Below are positions 41,586 to 49,731 of a stretch of DNA of 64,000 bases, piece after piece (position 1 is the first letter of the stretch; every line of letters begins with the position of its first letter). A model generated the notes under the pieces. It was given only the letters and a program-made list of their open reading frames with translations. It was not told where the DNA came from and searched no databases. A program made the translations under genes and the position numbers. The stretch spans positions 186,001 to 250,000 of the forward strand of contig JALHLU010000006.1 in the NCBI GenBank assembly GCA_022844345.1, in the 5' to 3' direction. Origin of the DNA: Hyphomonadaceae bacterium (GTDB lineage: Bacteria; Pseudomonadota; Alphaproteobacteria; Caulobacterales; Hyphomonadaceae).

Positions 41586-41594
41586 TTGTCCACA
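41586..41594 (+). promoter_or_regulatory. DnaA-type box in the candidate origin
   Basis: TTGTCCACA, one mismatch from TTATCCACA. Confidence 0.65.
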
Positions 41595-41658
41595 ATCCAC
41601 TCCCAGCGCTATTGGGGAATTGGTTCATAAGCCCGGGCCGGCATCTCAAAGCTGTGGA

Positions 41659-42498
41659 ATGACCTACGAGACGTATTTCAACGTTCACCTGGTCTCGGAT
41701 TCGACCGGCGAAACACTCAATGCGGTGATGCGCGCGGCGTGCGCCCAGTTCGACAATATCGCGCCGCTGGAACACAACTACTACCTGGTGCGCAGCCCCA
41801 AACAGCTCGACCGCGTGTTGCGCGAAATCGAGGCGGCGCCGGGCGTGGTGCTTTATACAGTCTCGGACGAGGAGCTGCGGGCGCGCCTGGAAGAGCGCTG
41901 CAAGGAACTCGGATCGCCCACGCTGGCGGTGATCGATCCGGCGGTGAACATGCTGTCGCGCTATCTGGGACTCGCCTCGGCGCACAAGGTCGCGGGACAG
42001 TACGCGCTGGATGCAGAATATTTCGCGCGCATGGAGACGATCAACTTCACGCTGCAGCATGACGACGGCCAGCACACAGAGGATCTGCGCGAGGCGGATG
42101 TGGTTCTGGTGGGCGTGTCGCGGACATCGAAGACGCCGACATGCGTTTATCTGGGCAATCGGGGGGTGAAGGCGGCGAACGTGCCGCTGGTGCCGGGCGT
42201 GGAAGTTCCCGAAATCCTGCTGGGGCCGCGTGCGCCGCTCGTCGTGGGGTTGAAGATTTCGCCTGACCGGCTGGTGCAGATAAGACGGCATCGCCTGTTG
42301 TCGCTCAACGAGAGCGCGGACACCTCTTATGCTGACGAGGAGACCGTGCGGCAGGAGATCATCGAGGCGAACCGGCTTTATGCGCGGATGAAATGGCCGA
42401 CGATCGATGTGAGCCGGCGTTCGGTGGAGGAGACGGCGGCGGCCATCCTCAACATCATCCAGGAACATGCCGAGCTGAACAATGAGAACGGCGCGTGA
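41659..42498 (+). CDS. ppsR: Pyruvate,water dikinase regulatory protein (DUF299, PSRP)
   Basis: This 279-residue bifunctional kinase/phosphorylase regulates PEP synthetase or pyruvate phosphate dikinase. It begins FNVHLVSDSTGETLNAVMRAA and contains the P-loop-like GVSRTSKTPTCVYLGNRGVKAANVPLVPG, both diagnostic. Starting at 41659 gives the standard N-terminus; codons upstream belong to the origin region. In Caulobacter the homologous gene flanks Cori. Its stop overlaps the maf GTG start (GTGA), beginning a five-gene run of coupled genes. Confidence 0.94.
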   Translation: MTYETYFNVHLVSDSTGETLNAVMRAACAQFDNIAPLEHNYYLVRSPKQLDRVLREIEAAPGVVLYTVSDEELRARLEERCKELGSPTLAVIDPAVNMLSRYLGLASAHKVAGQYALDAEYFARMETINFTLQHDDGQHTEDLREADVVLVGVSRTSKTPTCVYLGNRGVKAANVPLVPGVEVPEILLGPRAPLVVGLKISPDRLVQIRRHRLLSLNESADTSYADEETVRQEIIEANRLYARMKWPTIDVSRRSVEETAAAILNIIQEHAELNNENGA

Positions 42499-43103
42499 GC
42501 GGGCCCCCCGAAAGCAGGTTGATCCTGGCGTCGAAGAGCAAGGCGCGGGCGGCTGTGCTGAAGGCGGCCGGGCTTGAGTTCGTGCAGGTTGGTTCGGGCG
42601 TGGACGAGGATGCGCTGAAGGATGCGCTGCGGGCCGAGGGCGCGAGCGTGGCCAAACAGGCGGATTTACTGGCGGAAACCAAGGCGCTGAAGGTATCGAT
42701 CTCGCATCAGGGCATCGTGCTGGGGTGTGACCAGATGCTCGATCTTGATGGCGCCGGGCTGGATAAAGTCTCGACGCGGGAAGAGGCGGCGGAGGTGCTG
42801 CGCCGGTTGCGGGGGAAGACGCATATCCTGCAGGGCGCGATCGTCGCGTGCATCGAGGGCGCCCCGGTGTGGCGGCATCTGGCGCAGCCAAGATTGCGGA
42901 TGCGGAATTTTTCGGATGCGTTTCTCGAGCGCTATCTCGATCAGATTGGCGATGAAGCGTTCGAGAGTGTGGGCTGCTATCAGCTGGAAGGGCTGGGCTC
43001 GCAGCTGTTTGATCGCATCGATGGGGATTATTTCTCCATTCTGGGGATGCCGCTTCTGCCGCTGATGCAATGGCTGCGCGATCGCGGCGCGTTGCAGGCA
43101 TGA
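42495..43103 (+). CDS. maf: Maf-family nucleoside triphosphate pyrophosphatase
   Basis: This 202-residue protein begins LILASKSKARAAVLKAAGL, the Maf signature. It has a CDQML segment in place of the more usual (A/C)DT, and DEAFESVGCYQLEGLGSQLFDRIDGDYFSILGMPL at the C-terminal side. Maf proteins hydrolyse non-canonical or UTP/TTP nucleotides; the subfamily with the EGLG segment is less well defined. It starts with GTG overlapping the ppsR stop and overlaps aroE by four bases. Confidence 0.9.
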   Translation: MSGPPESRLILASKSKARAAVLKAAGLEFVQVGSGVDEDALKDALRAEGASVAKQADLLAETKALKVSISHQGIVLGCDQMLDLDGAGLDKVSTREEAAEVLRRLRGKTHILQGAIVACIEGAPVWRHLAQPRLRMRNFSDAFLERYLDQIGDEAFESVGCYQLEGLGSQLFDRIDGDYFSILGMPLLPLMQWLRDRGALQA

Positions 43104-43930
43104 CGAAGCTCTTCGCAGTCGTGGGCGATCCGGTGGCGCATTCGCTGTCGCCGCTGATCCACAATGAATGGATGGCGGCGGCGGGGCTGGATGCGCACTA
43201 TGCGCGGGTTCACCTCCAGTCGGACGATGCGGCGCAGGACCTGCGCGCGATGAGGGCGATCTATTCGGGGCTCAACATCACGCTGCCGCACAAGGTGGCG
43301 GCGCTGAGCGCGGCGGTTGAGGCGAGCGCCGAGGCGAAGGCGATTGGGGCGGCGAATACGCTGGTGGCGGGGGAGCGTGGCTGGATTGCGCACAACACGG
43401 ATGTCGATGGGTTCGAGGCGATGCTGCGGGCGGCGATCGGCGAGGTGAGGCCGGGCCTGCGCGTGTTGATGATCGGCGCGGGCGGGGCGGCGCGGGCGGC
43501 GGCGTTCAGTCTCAACCGGCTCGGCGCGAAGGTGAGCATCGCCAATCGGACGGTTGAGAATGCGCGCACGCTGGCGGATCAGCTGGCACCAGGCGCGCGG
43601 GTTGGCGGGATGGATGGGCTCAGCGCGCTTGCGGCTGAGGCGGATGTGGTCGTGAATACGGCGAGCCTCGGTCATGCCTTGGTGGGCCATGCGGGCGGCG
43701 GGATCGCGGGCTTGCCGGCCGGAGAGGGCAGGCCGCTGCTGGATATGTCTTACGGCAAGGCGGCGGAGGCGGTGTTGGGTCCGGCCGCGGCTGCGGGCTG
43801 GGCGACCCATGACGGACTGACCATGCTGGTGGCGCAGGCGGCGGCGGCGTTCGTGCTGTGGTTCGGGATTGCACCGGATCAGGCAAGTGCGTTGGCTGCA
43901 TGCCGCAGGGCAGTCGAGGCGCGCGGATGA
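43100..43930 (+). CDS. aroE: Shikimate dehydrogenase
   Basis: This 276-residue NADPH-dependent enzyme reduces 3-dehydroshikimate in aromatic amino acid synthesis. [20 protein letters not shown] (shikimate-binding Ser pair), [11 protein letters not shown] with the catalytic Lys, [11 protein letters not shown] with the catalytic Asp and [13 protein letters not shown] (NADP-binding loop) are all present. The start ATGA overlaps the maf stop; the end overlaps coaE in the same way. Confidence 0.95.
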   Translation: MTKLFAVVGDPVAHSLSPLIHNEWMAAAGLDAHYARVHLQSDDAAQDLRAMRAIYSGLNITLPHKVAALSAAVEASAEAKAIGAANTLVAGERGWIAHNTDVDGFEAMLRAAIGEVRPGLRVLMIGAGGAARAAAFSLNRLGAKVSIANRTVENARTLADQLAPGARVGGMDGLSALAAEADVVVNTASLGHALVGHAGGGIAGLPAGEGRPLLDMSYGKAAEAVLGPAAAAGWATHDGLTMLVAQAAAAFVLWFGIAPDQASALAACRRAVEARG

Positions 43931-44538
43931 TAAAACTGGGACTCACCGGCTCCATCGGGATGGGCAAGTCGACAACGGCGGCGATGTTCGCGCGGCGTGG
44001 GTTGCCGGTTTACGACGCGGATGCGGCTGTGCACGCCATCTATGCGCCGGGCGGGGTGGCGGTCGCGCCGCTCGAGAGCGCGTTTCCGGGCGTCACCGGC
44101 GCGGATGGCGGGATCGACCGGGCGAAGCTGCGCGAGGCGGTGGCCGGGGATGAGGCTGCGATGAAGCGGCTGGAGGCCATCGTGCATCCGCTGGTCGGCG
44201 CGATGCAGCGCGATTTCCTGGAGCGGTCGGCGGCGGACGGGGCCGATATCGTGGTGCTGGATATTCCGCTGCTGTTCGAGAATGGCGGCGACAGGCGGGT
44301 GGACGCGATTGTGGTGGTGAGCGCGCCGGAAGCTGTGCAGAGGGAGCGCGTGATGGCGCGCGGGCAGATGACCGAGGCGCAGTTCGCCGCGATACTGGCG
44401 CGGCAGACGCCCGATTCGGACAAGCGGAAGCGTGCCGATTTCATCATCAATACGGGGCTGGGGCTGGAGTATGCCCAGGCTCAGGTCGATGCGGTGATCA
44501 ATGCGCTGCGGGCGGGTGTGAGGGCGAAGGAGGCCTGA
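43927..44538 (+). CDS. coaE: Dephospho-CoA kinase
   Basis: This 203-residue P-loop kinase performs the last step of coenzyme A synthesis. [18 protein letters not shown] is the Walker A region, YDADAAVH the substrate-binding segment, and [23 protein letters not shown] the Walker B-like and lid-preceding segment. The lid [20 protein letters not shown] and the ADFIINTG motif follow. It is coupled to aroE by ATGA and ends four bases before dnaQ. Confidence 0.96.
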   Translation: MIKLGLTGSIGMGKSTTAAMFARRGLPVYDADAAVHAIYAPGGVAVAPLESAFPGVTGADGGIDRAKLREAVAGDEAAMKRLEAIVHPLVGAMQRDFLERSAADGADIVVLDIPLLFENGGDRRVDAIVVVSAPEAVQRERVMARGQMTEAQFAAILARQTPDSDKRKRADFIINTGLGLEYAQAQVDAVINALRAGVRAKEA

Positions 44539-44541
44539 ACC

Positions 44542-45237
44542 ATGCGCGAGGTCGTGTTCGATACCGAGACCACCGGCCTCAATCCGCGCGAGGGCGACCG
44601 GATTGTCGAGGTCGGCTGCATCGAGCTGGTGAACTACCTGCCGACGGGGCGCGAATTCCAGATCTACATCAATCCCGGGCGGCCGGTGTCGGAAGCCACG
44701 GTGCGCATCACGGGCATCACCAACGAGACGCTGCGCGACAAGAAGCGGTTCGAGCATCCTGATGTCGTCGACCGGCTGATGGAGTTTCTCGGCGATGATC
44801 CGATTGTTGCGCACAATGCGGAGTTCGATCGCGGCTTTCTGAATTACGAGCTGGAGCTGCTGGGACGGCCGCAGCTGCCGAAGGAGCGGTTCATCGACAC
44901 GCTGGTGCTGGCGCGCGAGCACCGGCCGGGCTCGCCGGCCTCGCTTGATGCTGTGTGCAAGCGGTTCAACATTTCGATCGAGGGGCGGGTGCTGCACGGG
45001 GCGCTGCTGGACGCGCAGCTGTTGGCGATGGCGTATCTGGAGCTGCGGGGCGGGCGCGAGCGGAAGCTGGATTTCGCGGACGATTCCGCCGTCTCGAGGA
45101 TCGGGCAGGCGACCTACACGCCGCGCATGCAGCGGCCGAAGCCGCTTGGTCCGCTGGTGTCAGCGGAGGAACTGGCCGCGCATGCGGCTTTCGTGGCCGA
45201 GCTGGGGGATGCGGCGGTGTGGAAGAAGTTTGGGTGA
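44542..45237 (+). CDS. dnaQ: DNA polymerase III subunit epsilon
   Basis: This 231-residue proofreading exonuclease of the replicase has the DEDDh motifs: FDTETTGLNPREGDRI (Exo I), VAHNAEFDRGFLNYEL (Exo II) and HGALLDAQLLAMAYLEL (Exo III with His and Asp). Its C-terminal tail (SAEELAAHAAFVAEL) is the usual polymerase-binding segment. Last gene of the ppsR-maf-aroE-coaE-dnaQ run. In related genomes secB lies nearby in opposite orientation, as here, but a repeat/nuclease cassette now separates them. Confidence 0.96.
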   Translation: MREVVFDTETTGLNPREGDRIVEVGCIELVNYLPTGREFQIYINPGRPVSEATVRITGITNETLRDKKRFEHPDVVDRLMEFLGDDPIVAHNAEFDRGFLNYELELLGRPQLPKERFIDTLVLAREHRPGSPASLDAVCKRFNISIEGRVLHGALLDAQLLAMAYLELRGGRERKLDFADDSAVSRIGQATYTPRMQRPKPLGPLVSAEELAAHAAFVAELGDAAVWKKFG

Positions 45238-45265
45238 GTCTCGACGTTCAGTGAACGAGGAGACA

Positions 45266-45388
45266 GACCCCCACCTGTCCGCCCCCTAAGAACGGGGCGG
45301 GACCCTGTTGGGCGAGCTTACCCAATTTTGAAGGACGGTAGTCCAAGCAGGTTCCGCCCCGTTCTTAGGGGGCGGACAGGTGGGGGTC
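45266..45388. repeat. Family A long inverted-repeat element A4
   Basis: 39-base arms (45266-45304 with 45350-45388), core of 45 bases. The right end lies four bases from the DUF559 stop codon. Confidence 0.92.
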
Positions 45389-45392
45389 TGGT

Positions 45393-45791
45393 TCAGCGTG
45401 TCTTGGTGTGGGCGGAGGCTTCCTGAGCAAGCAGCCTCACCTGCACTTCGCCATGGATGGTCGAGATCACGCCGTCCCGGTTTTCGTCGATTTCCTGAAC
45501 GCTGAAGCGCAGAACGTCGAAACCGCGTTCACGCATGCGATTATCCCTGACCGCGTCGCGCGCGGCGTCGTGAGTGTGACCGTCGACTTCAATGACGAGT
45601 TTCAGGGGCACGCAGCAATAGTCGGCCAAGTAGCCGGCAATGGGATGCTGTTTGCGGAAGGGTGCGCCCATCTGGTTGGAGCGGAGGTGTGGCCAGAGGC
45701 GGCGTTCGGTTCTGGATGTCTTGCGGCGGAGTTCGCGGGCGAAAGCGGTTTGTTCGGGCGTGCGCGCGTTTGGCCAGTCTTCGTCTGACAT
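45393..45791 (-). CDS. DUF559-domain (Vsr-like) endonuclease, flanked by family A repeats
   Basis: This 132-residue protein is a single DUF559 domain of the PD-(D/E)XK/Vsr superfamily: RELRRKTSRTERRLWPHLRS at the N-terminus, then FRKQHPIAGYLADYCC with the catalytic Asp and LKLVIEVDGHTHD with the Glu, then RMRERGFDVLRFSVQEI. The family is presumed to nick or cut DNA; cellular roles are unknown. The ATG at 45791 has GGGGAG seven bases upstream; a TTG at 45806 is less likely. Complete repeat A4 lies four bases downstream and half repeat A5 84 bases upstream. The pair interrupts the dnaQ-secB neighbourhood. Confidence 0.9.
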   Translation of the reverse strand: MSDEDWPNARTPEQTAFARELRRKTSRTERRLWPHLRSNQMGAPFRKQHPIAGYLADYCCVPLKLVIEVDGHTHDAARDAVRDNRMRERGFDVLRFSVQEIDENRDGVISTIHGEVQVRLLAQEASAHTKTR

Positions 45792-45874
45792 GCTTGCGCT
45801 CCCCAACGTCCAACGGAAGCATCATGTGCGTGGGCGGGTTTGTGCGCAACATCGGCGTTGTCGTTGAGGAGACA

Positions 45875-45945
45875 GACCCCCACCTGTCCGCCCCCTAAGA
45901 ACGGGGCGGGACCCTGTTGGACCAACTTACCAATAAGTGACGGGT
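45875..45945. repeat. Family A half element A5
   Basis: Left arm (45875-45913) in the same orientation as A4-left, preceded in both by GAGGAGACA, followed by about 30 bases resembling the core (ACTTACC). The right arm is missing; the secB 3' end begins 20 bases further on. Confidence 0.88.
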
Positions 45946-45964
45946 TGCCCGCGGGCAGGACCGA

Positions 45965-46468
45965 TCAGCCCGCTGCCTTCGCCGCCGCTTCCGCTTCGGC
46001 GCGTTGGCGTTGCTGGCGGTAGAGGCCGACGAAGTCGATGGGGTCGATCATCAGGGGCGGGTGGCCGCCTTCGCGGGTGATGTCGGCGATGATGCGGCGC
46101 GCGAAGGGGAAGAGCAGGCGCGGGCACTCGATCAGCAGCATCGGCTCGGCGTCTTCGCGGCGGGCGTCCTGCAGCTGGACCACGCCGCCATAGACGAGCT
46201 CGACGATGAAGACGACCGTGTCCTGGCGCTTGGCGCGGGCCGACAGTTTCAGCTCGACGGAGAAGATGCCCTGTTCGGGCGGGCCGGGCTCCACGCGCAC
46301 ATCGATGCCAAGCTCGATCTCGGGCGCTGTGTTGGTCTGGCCCTGGGCGGCGAAAAGGCCCGGGTTCTCGAATGACAGGTCCTTAACGTACTGCGCCAGC
46401 ATGCGGATAAGCGGCGGCCCGGCGGTTTCCTGGGGCTGGGCCTGATCCGGGGCGGCGGTGTCAGTCAT
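45965..46468 (-). CDS. secB: Protein-export chaperone SecB
   Basis: This 167-residue tetrameric chaperone keeps preproteins unfolded for SecA. Signatures are IRMLAQYVKDLSFENPG, the central VELKLSARAKRQDTVVFIVELVYGGVVQL, and LLIECPRLLFPFARRIIADITREGGHPPLMIDPIDFVGLY. Acidic and Ala/Pro-rich extensions at both ends are usual in alphaproteobacteria. It is divergent from timA, as in related genomes. Confidence 0.96.
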   Translation of the reverse strand: MTDTAAPDQAQPQETAGPPLIRMLAQYVKDLSFENPGLFAAQGQTNTAPEIELGIDVRVEPGPPEQGIFSVELKLSARAKRQDTVVFIVELVYGGVVQLQDARREDAEPMLLIECPRLLFPFARRIIADITREGGHPPLMIDPIDFVGLYRQQRQRAEAEAAAKAAG

Positions 46469-46638
46469 GGGAAATTCCGGTCCAAAATTGGCAACTTAGT
46501 GAGGCAGGGCCGCTATCACGTTAGTGTGGCGGTGCGCAACGTTAGCAAGAACGGGCTGACTCGCGGACTTTTGTGTCTATATTGAACAATGCGGAGCTAG
46601 GCCTGTGCCTCGTTTTGCAAACTTCCTGAAGGTCGCCT

Positions 46639-47256
46639 GTGAGCCTTGGCATTGATCTGATTATCCTTGCTGCGATCGCGGTTTTCGTGATTTCGCGGCT
46701 TTATTCAGTGCTCGGGCAGAAGACCGGCACGGAGCAGCGCCCGCCTGCGCGCCGCTATAGCGAGGCGCCGGCGCGGGTTCCCGAGGCCGACGAAACCGGC
46801 GAGGCGGAAGGGCGCGCGAAGTTGCGCCCGGCGTTTACCGGCCCGGCGGCGGCCGGCATGGAAGCCATCGCTGCGCAGGATGGCAATTTTTCGCCCGAGG
46901 ATTTCACCCGCGGGGCGCGTAAGGCCTATGAGATGACGGTGGCCGCTTTTGCCGATGGCGACCGCGAAACGCTGCGCCAGCTGGTCGATGACGACGTCTA
47001 TGACGTCTACAGCGAGGCGATCACCGAGCGCGAGAAGACCGGCGCGGAGCCGATGCGGCTTGCGCGCCTGCGTCAGGCCCGGATTGTCGAGGCTTCGGTG
47101 GACGCCGGGAATGTGGCGCGCGTGCTGGTGTCGTTCGAGAGCGAGCTTTCGGATGGCGACAATCTTCGCTCGGCGAAGGAGATCTGGACGTTCAAGCGCG
47201 CGCTGACGAGCCAGGATCCTAACTGGTTGCTGGACGAGGTTTCGGCCGCGACCTGA
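46639..47256 (+). CDS. timA: Tim44/TimA family protein
   Basis: This 205-residue protein has an N-terminal membrane helix (IDLIILAAIAVFVISRLYSVLGQ), a charged Pro/Ala/Glu linker and a C-terminal Tim44-like domain (FTRGARKAYEMTVAAFADGDRETLRQLV, then SEAITEREKTG and FKRALTSQDPNWLLDEVSAA). Alphaproteobacterial TimA is the presumed ancestor of mitochondrial Tim44, but its bacterial role is not settled. It starts with GTG. The smr gene follows after 34 bases; an mltA gene often found between them elsewhere is absent. Confidence 0.88.
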   Translation: MSLGIDLIILAAIAVFVISRLYSVLGQKTGTEQRPPARRYSEAPARVPEADETGEAEGRAKLRPAFTGPAAAGMEAIAAQDGNFSPEDFTRGARKAYEMTVAAFADGDRETLRQLVDDDVYDVYSEAITEREKTGAEPMRLARLRQARIVEASVDAGNVARVLVSFESELSDGDNLRSAKEIWTFKRALTSQDPNWLLDEVSAAT

Positions 47257-47290
47257 CCTGCCCTGGTCACAGTAAGGCTGGCTGTGGCTG

Positions 47291-47797
47291 ATGACGCGCA
47301 AGCTATCCCCCGAAGAACGCAGGCTGTGGTCGCGGGTGGCGCGGACGGTCAAGGCGGCGCCGGGCAAATCCATCGAGATCGATCACGAAGAGGCTGAGCC
47401 CGAAGTGGGGCCGCGTGGTGCAGCGGCTGTCTTGTCCGCAACCGAAACGAAGCCGAAAGCCCCGAAGCGGCCAACGGCGCCGGATGATCTTTCCGGTCAG
47501 CGACGCGTGCGGCGCGGCCAGCACGAGATCGACGCGCGGCTGGACCTGCACGGGCACACGCAGGACACGGCCCATCGCGAGCTGGTGGAATTTCTGCTGC
47601 GGCAGGCCGGGCAGGGCGCGCGCTGCGTTCTGGTGATCACCGGCAAGGGGCGGATGGGCGCCGGGATATTGCGCTCGCGCCTGTTCGACTGGATCGCGGA
47701 CCCGCAGCTGCGCCCATTCATCGCGGGCTATGCGGAGGCGCACCCCCGGCATGGCGGGGCGGGGGCGACTTATGTGTTCCTGCGGGCGGTGAGGTAG
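47291..47797 (+). CDS. Smr-domain protein
   Basis: This 168-residue protein has a disordered charged N-terminal half and a C-terminal Smr domain: IDARLDLHGHTQDTAHRELVEFLLRQAG with the LDLHG motif, RCVLVITGKGR (the TGxG motif) and the ending HGGAGATYVFLR. Stand-alone Smr proteins of this type nick DNA or RNA in vitro; the bacterial role is unclear. It is co-directional with timA and probably co-transcribed, and convergent with the TPR gene nine bases away. Confidence 0.9.
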   Translation: MTRKLSPEERRLWSRVARTVKAAPGKSIEIDHEEAEPEVGPRGAAAVLSATETKPKAPKRPTAPDDLSGQRRVRRGQHEIDARLDLHGHTQDTAHRELVEFLLRQAGQGARCVLVITGKGRMGAGILRSRLFDWIADPQLRPFIAGYAEAHPRHGGAGATYVFLRAVR

Positions 47798-47806
47798 GCC
47801 TCGCGC

Positions 47807-49492
47807 CTAGGTCGGCGGGCCGCTCACGCGCGAGGACTTCAGCTCGATATCCGCGAACTGCCACATCGGGGTGAAGTGGGCGCGGTGCATGGCGGCTTCG
47901 TCGGTCTTGCCCTGGGCTTCGAGCGCCAGGATCAGGCCGTAAGTCGACCAGCCATTGTGCGGGTATTGCTGCAGGTCCTTTTCATAGACAGCCTGCGCTT
48001 CCTTCGCCTTGCCAGCGGCGAGGAGGGCGGCGCCCAGGGTCTGGCGGGTCGGGTAATACCAGAAGGGCGGCTCGGTGTAGGGCAGGAGGTCCTGGCCTGC
48101 GACCGCCGCCTCGAAGCTCGCGATGGCTACCGTGTTATTGTCGGCGGCAAGCGCGATCTCGCCCCGCAGCAGATCATCGGCAATCTGCAGCAGCGCGCTG
48201 GCGGGATAGTCGTTGCCATCCAGGACCATGACTTTCGGATTGGCCTTGAGCCCGACGAGTTGCGCGTGTTCGGCGCGGGCGCCGGCGACGTCGCCGGTGT
48301 TGGCGAGCGCCATGCCGCGCGCATAGCGCCAGATGGCGTTGGAGAAGCCGAGGTCTTCGCGCGGCTGTGGCTCGGCCATGATCTCGGCCCAGCGGCCGAA
48401 CTGGACGAGCGATTGCAGCGGCACCGTCTTGAAGAATTCGATGGTGGGGAACTGCTCGATCTGTTCGAGGCTGACATTGTCGGCGAGTTTGCGGGCGGCG
48501 TCTATGGCGACCTTGCTCTGGCCCTGCATGGAGGCGGCGGACCATAGGAAGTGGATATTGTGGGGATAGTACATCGCCGGATAGAAGCCCTGCGCGTTGC
48601 ACTGGGCGATGTAGTCCTCGTCGATCTTCGCGGCGAGGATGTTGGCCTCTGCGGCGTCGTTGTAGCGGCCGACGCGCCAGTAGATGTGGGCGGGCATGTG
48701 CACGAGGTGGCCCGAGCCGGGGACAAGGGCGAGCAGCGTGTCTGACGCCTTCTCCGCCTTCTGCGGGGAGGAAGAGGCCTCCATCGCGTGGATGTAGAGA
48801 TGCAGCGCGAGCGGATGCTGCGGGCTGCGGGCGATGGTCTCTTCGAGCTTTGCGATGACGGGAACGATTTCGGGGCGCGGCGTTTCACTGTCGGACCAGT
48901 AATTCCACGGCATGGTGTTCATCCATGCCTCGCCATAGATGGCGGCGATGTCGTCATCGCCTGGATATTTCCGGGTCAGCGCGCCGAGGGCTTCGGCATA
49001 GGCGCGGTCTAAGGCGTCGCGATCATCGACCGGGGTGGGGGAGTAGCGCTTGCCGAGCGCGTCGATCAGGTCGCGCTCGACTTCAGGTTTGTCCGCGGAG
49101 ACGGCCTTTGCTTTTTCGAGAGCGGCCCAGGCGGCGGTCTGTTCGGCGGGCGACATGATCGCCTTGCCCTTGGCGGTGACGTTGATGTTGGGGCCGGTGA
49201 CCAGCGCCTCGCCCCAGAAGCACATGGCGCAATCGGGATCGAGTTTCTGCGCGGCGCGGAAGGAGCGGATCGCCTCGGCATGGTTGAAGCCAAAGCCAAG
49301 CACCATGCCCTGGTTGAAATAGCGCTGGGCGACCTTGTCGCTGGTGGCGATGGCGCGGCTGTATTCGCCCATGCCCTTGAAGAGAGGTGCGCCGGCGCGG
49401 GCGACGATTTCGGCGTCGGTTTCGGGCTTTGGCGCGCAGGCGGCGATGATCAGCGGAATGAAAGTAGCGGCGGCGAGACGGAGCATACGCAT
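47807..49492 (-). CDS. TPR-repeat lipoprotein
   Basis: This 561-residue secreted lipoprotein begins MRMLRLAAATFIPLIIAAC with lipobox IAAC (Cys at 19). TPR-like helical repeats occur throughout, beginning with QRYFNQGMVLGFGFNHAEAIRSFRAAQKLDPDCAMCFWGEAL and ending with GKAKEAQAVYEKDLQQYPHNGWSTYGL. His-rich segments such as HLVHMPAHIYWRVGRY and YYPHNIHFLW are characteristic of a widespread but uncharacterised TPR family that often carries metal-like His/Trp motifs. Function is unknown. Convergent with the smr gene. Confidence 0.82.
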   Translation of the reverse strand: MRMLRLAAATFIPLIIAACAPKPETDAEIVARAGAPLFKGMGEYSRAIATSDKVAQRYFNQGMVLGFGFNHAEAIRSFRAAQKLDPDCAMCFWGEALVTGPNINVTAKGKAIMSPAEQTAAWAALEKAKAVSADKPEVERDLIDALGKRYSPTPVDDRDALDRAYAEALGALTRKYPGDDDIAAIYGEAWMNTMPWNYWSDSETPRPEIVPVIAKLEETIARSPQHPLALHLYIHAMEASSSPQKAEKASDTLLALVPGSGHLVHMPAHIYWRVGRYNDAAEANILAAKIDEDYIAQCNAQGFYPAMYYPHNIHFLWSAASMQGQSKVAIDAARKLADNVSLEQIEQFPTIEFFKTVPLQSLVQFGRWAEIMAEPQPREDLGFSNAIWRYARGMALANTGDVAGARAEHAQLVGLKANPKVMVLDGNDYPASALLQIADDLLRGEIALAADNNTVAIASFEAAVAGQDLLPYTEPPFWYYPTRQTLGAALLAAGKAKEAQAVYEKDLQQYPHNGWSTYGLILALEAQGKTDEAAMHRAHFTPMWQFADIELKSSRVSGPPT

Positions 49493-49584
49493 GCTGACCC
49501 CCAGCGATGTACTGGCGATCTCCTAACACACATTGGGCGCGGGCAACAGGTGAAGACCGGTAGCTTGAACGCGCCGACCCGACC

Positions 49585-49706
49585 CCGTTCGTCCTGACGC
49601 AAGTCAGGACCCATGGCCGACTGCGAGCCTTGTCCTGGCTTGGGGCTTCAAGGCTGTTCGTGTTGCGCGAGCGTTCCTGGATCCTGACTTGCGTCAGGAT
49701 GAGCGG
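49585..49706. repeat. Family B inverted-repeat element B8
   Basis: CCGTTCGTCCTGACGCAAGT at the left, ACTTGCGTCAGGATGAGCGG at the right. Both ends have the loop GCAA in place of GAAA, so the two ends changed together. Confidence 0.9.
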
Positions 49707-49731
49707 AACAGGGTGCGCCAGCGTGCCTTGG

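Larger units (their letters stand above)
41265..41658. other. Candidate chromosomal replication origin (Cori-like) between hemE and ppsR
   Basis: A non-coding, comparatively AT-rich 394 bases between hemE and ppsR, the position of Cori in Caulobacter. It holds twelve GANTC methylation sites (41294-41574), two CtrA-type boxes, a DnaA-type box, a TGATCCCCA sequence (41366-41374) one mismatch from the Caulobacter DnaA G-box, and small inverted repeats (CACTT-GAT-AAGTG at 41342-41354). Long reading frames crossing it have abnormal composition. Confidence 0.75.

Noticed and set aside
41548-41658. Upstream extension of ppsR into the candidate origin
   Set aside because: The conserved protein starts at 41659 and the extension is non-coding in composition.
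45393-45791. Restriction-modification or Vsr repair system
   Set aside because: No methyltransferase gene is adjacent, and the domain is DUF559-like, not a full Vsr protein.
18139-45945. CRISPR-like array from recurring repeats
   Set aside because: Copies are palindromic elements scattered kilobases apart, without regular spacers or cas genes.
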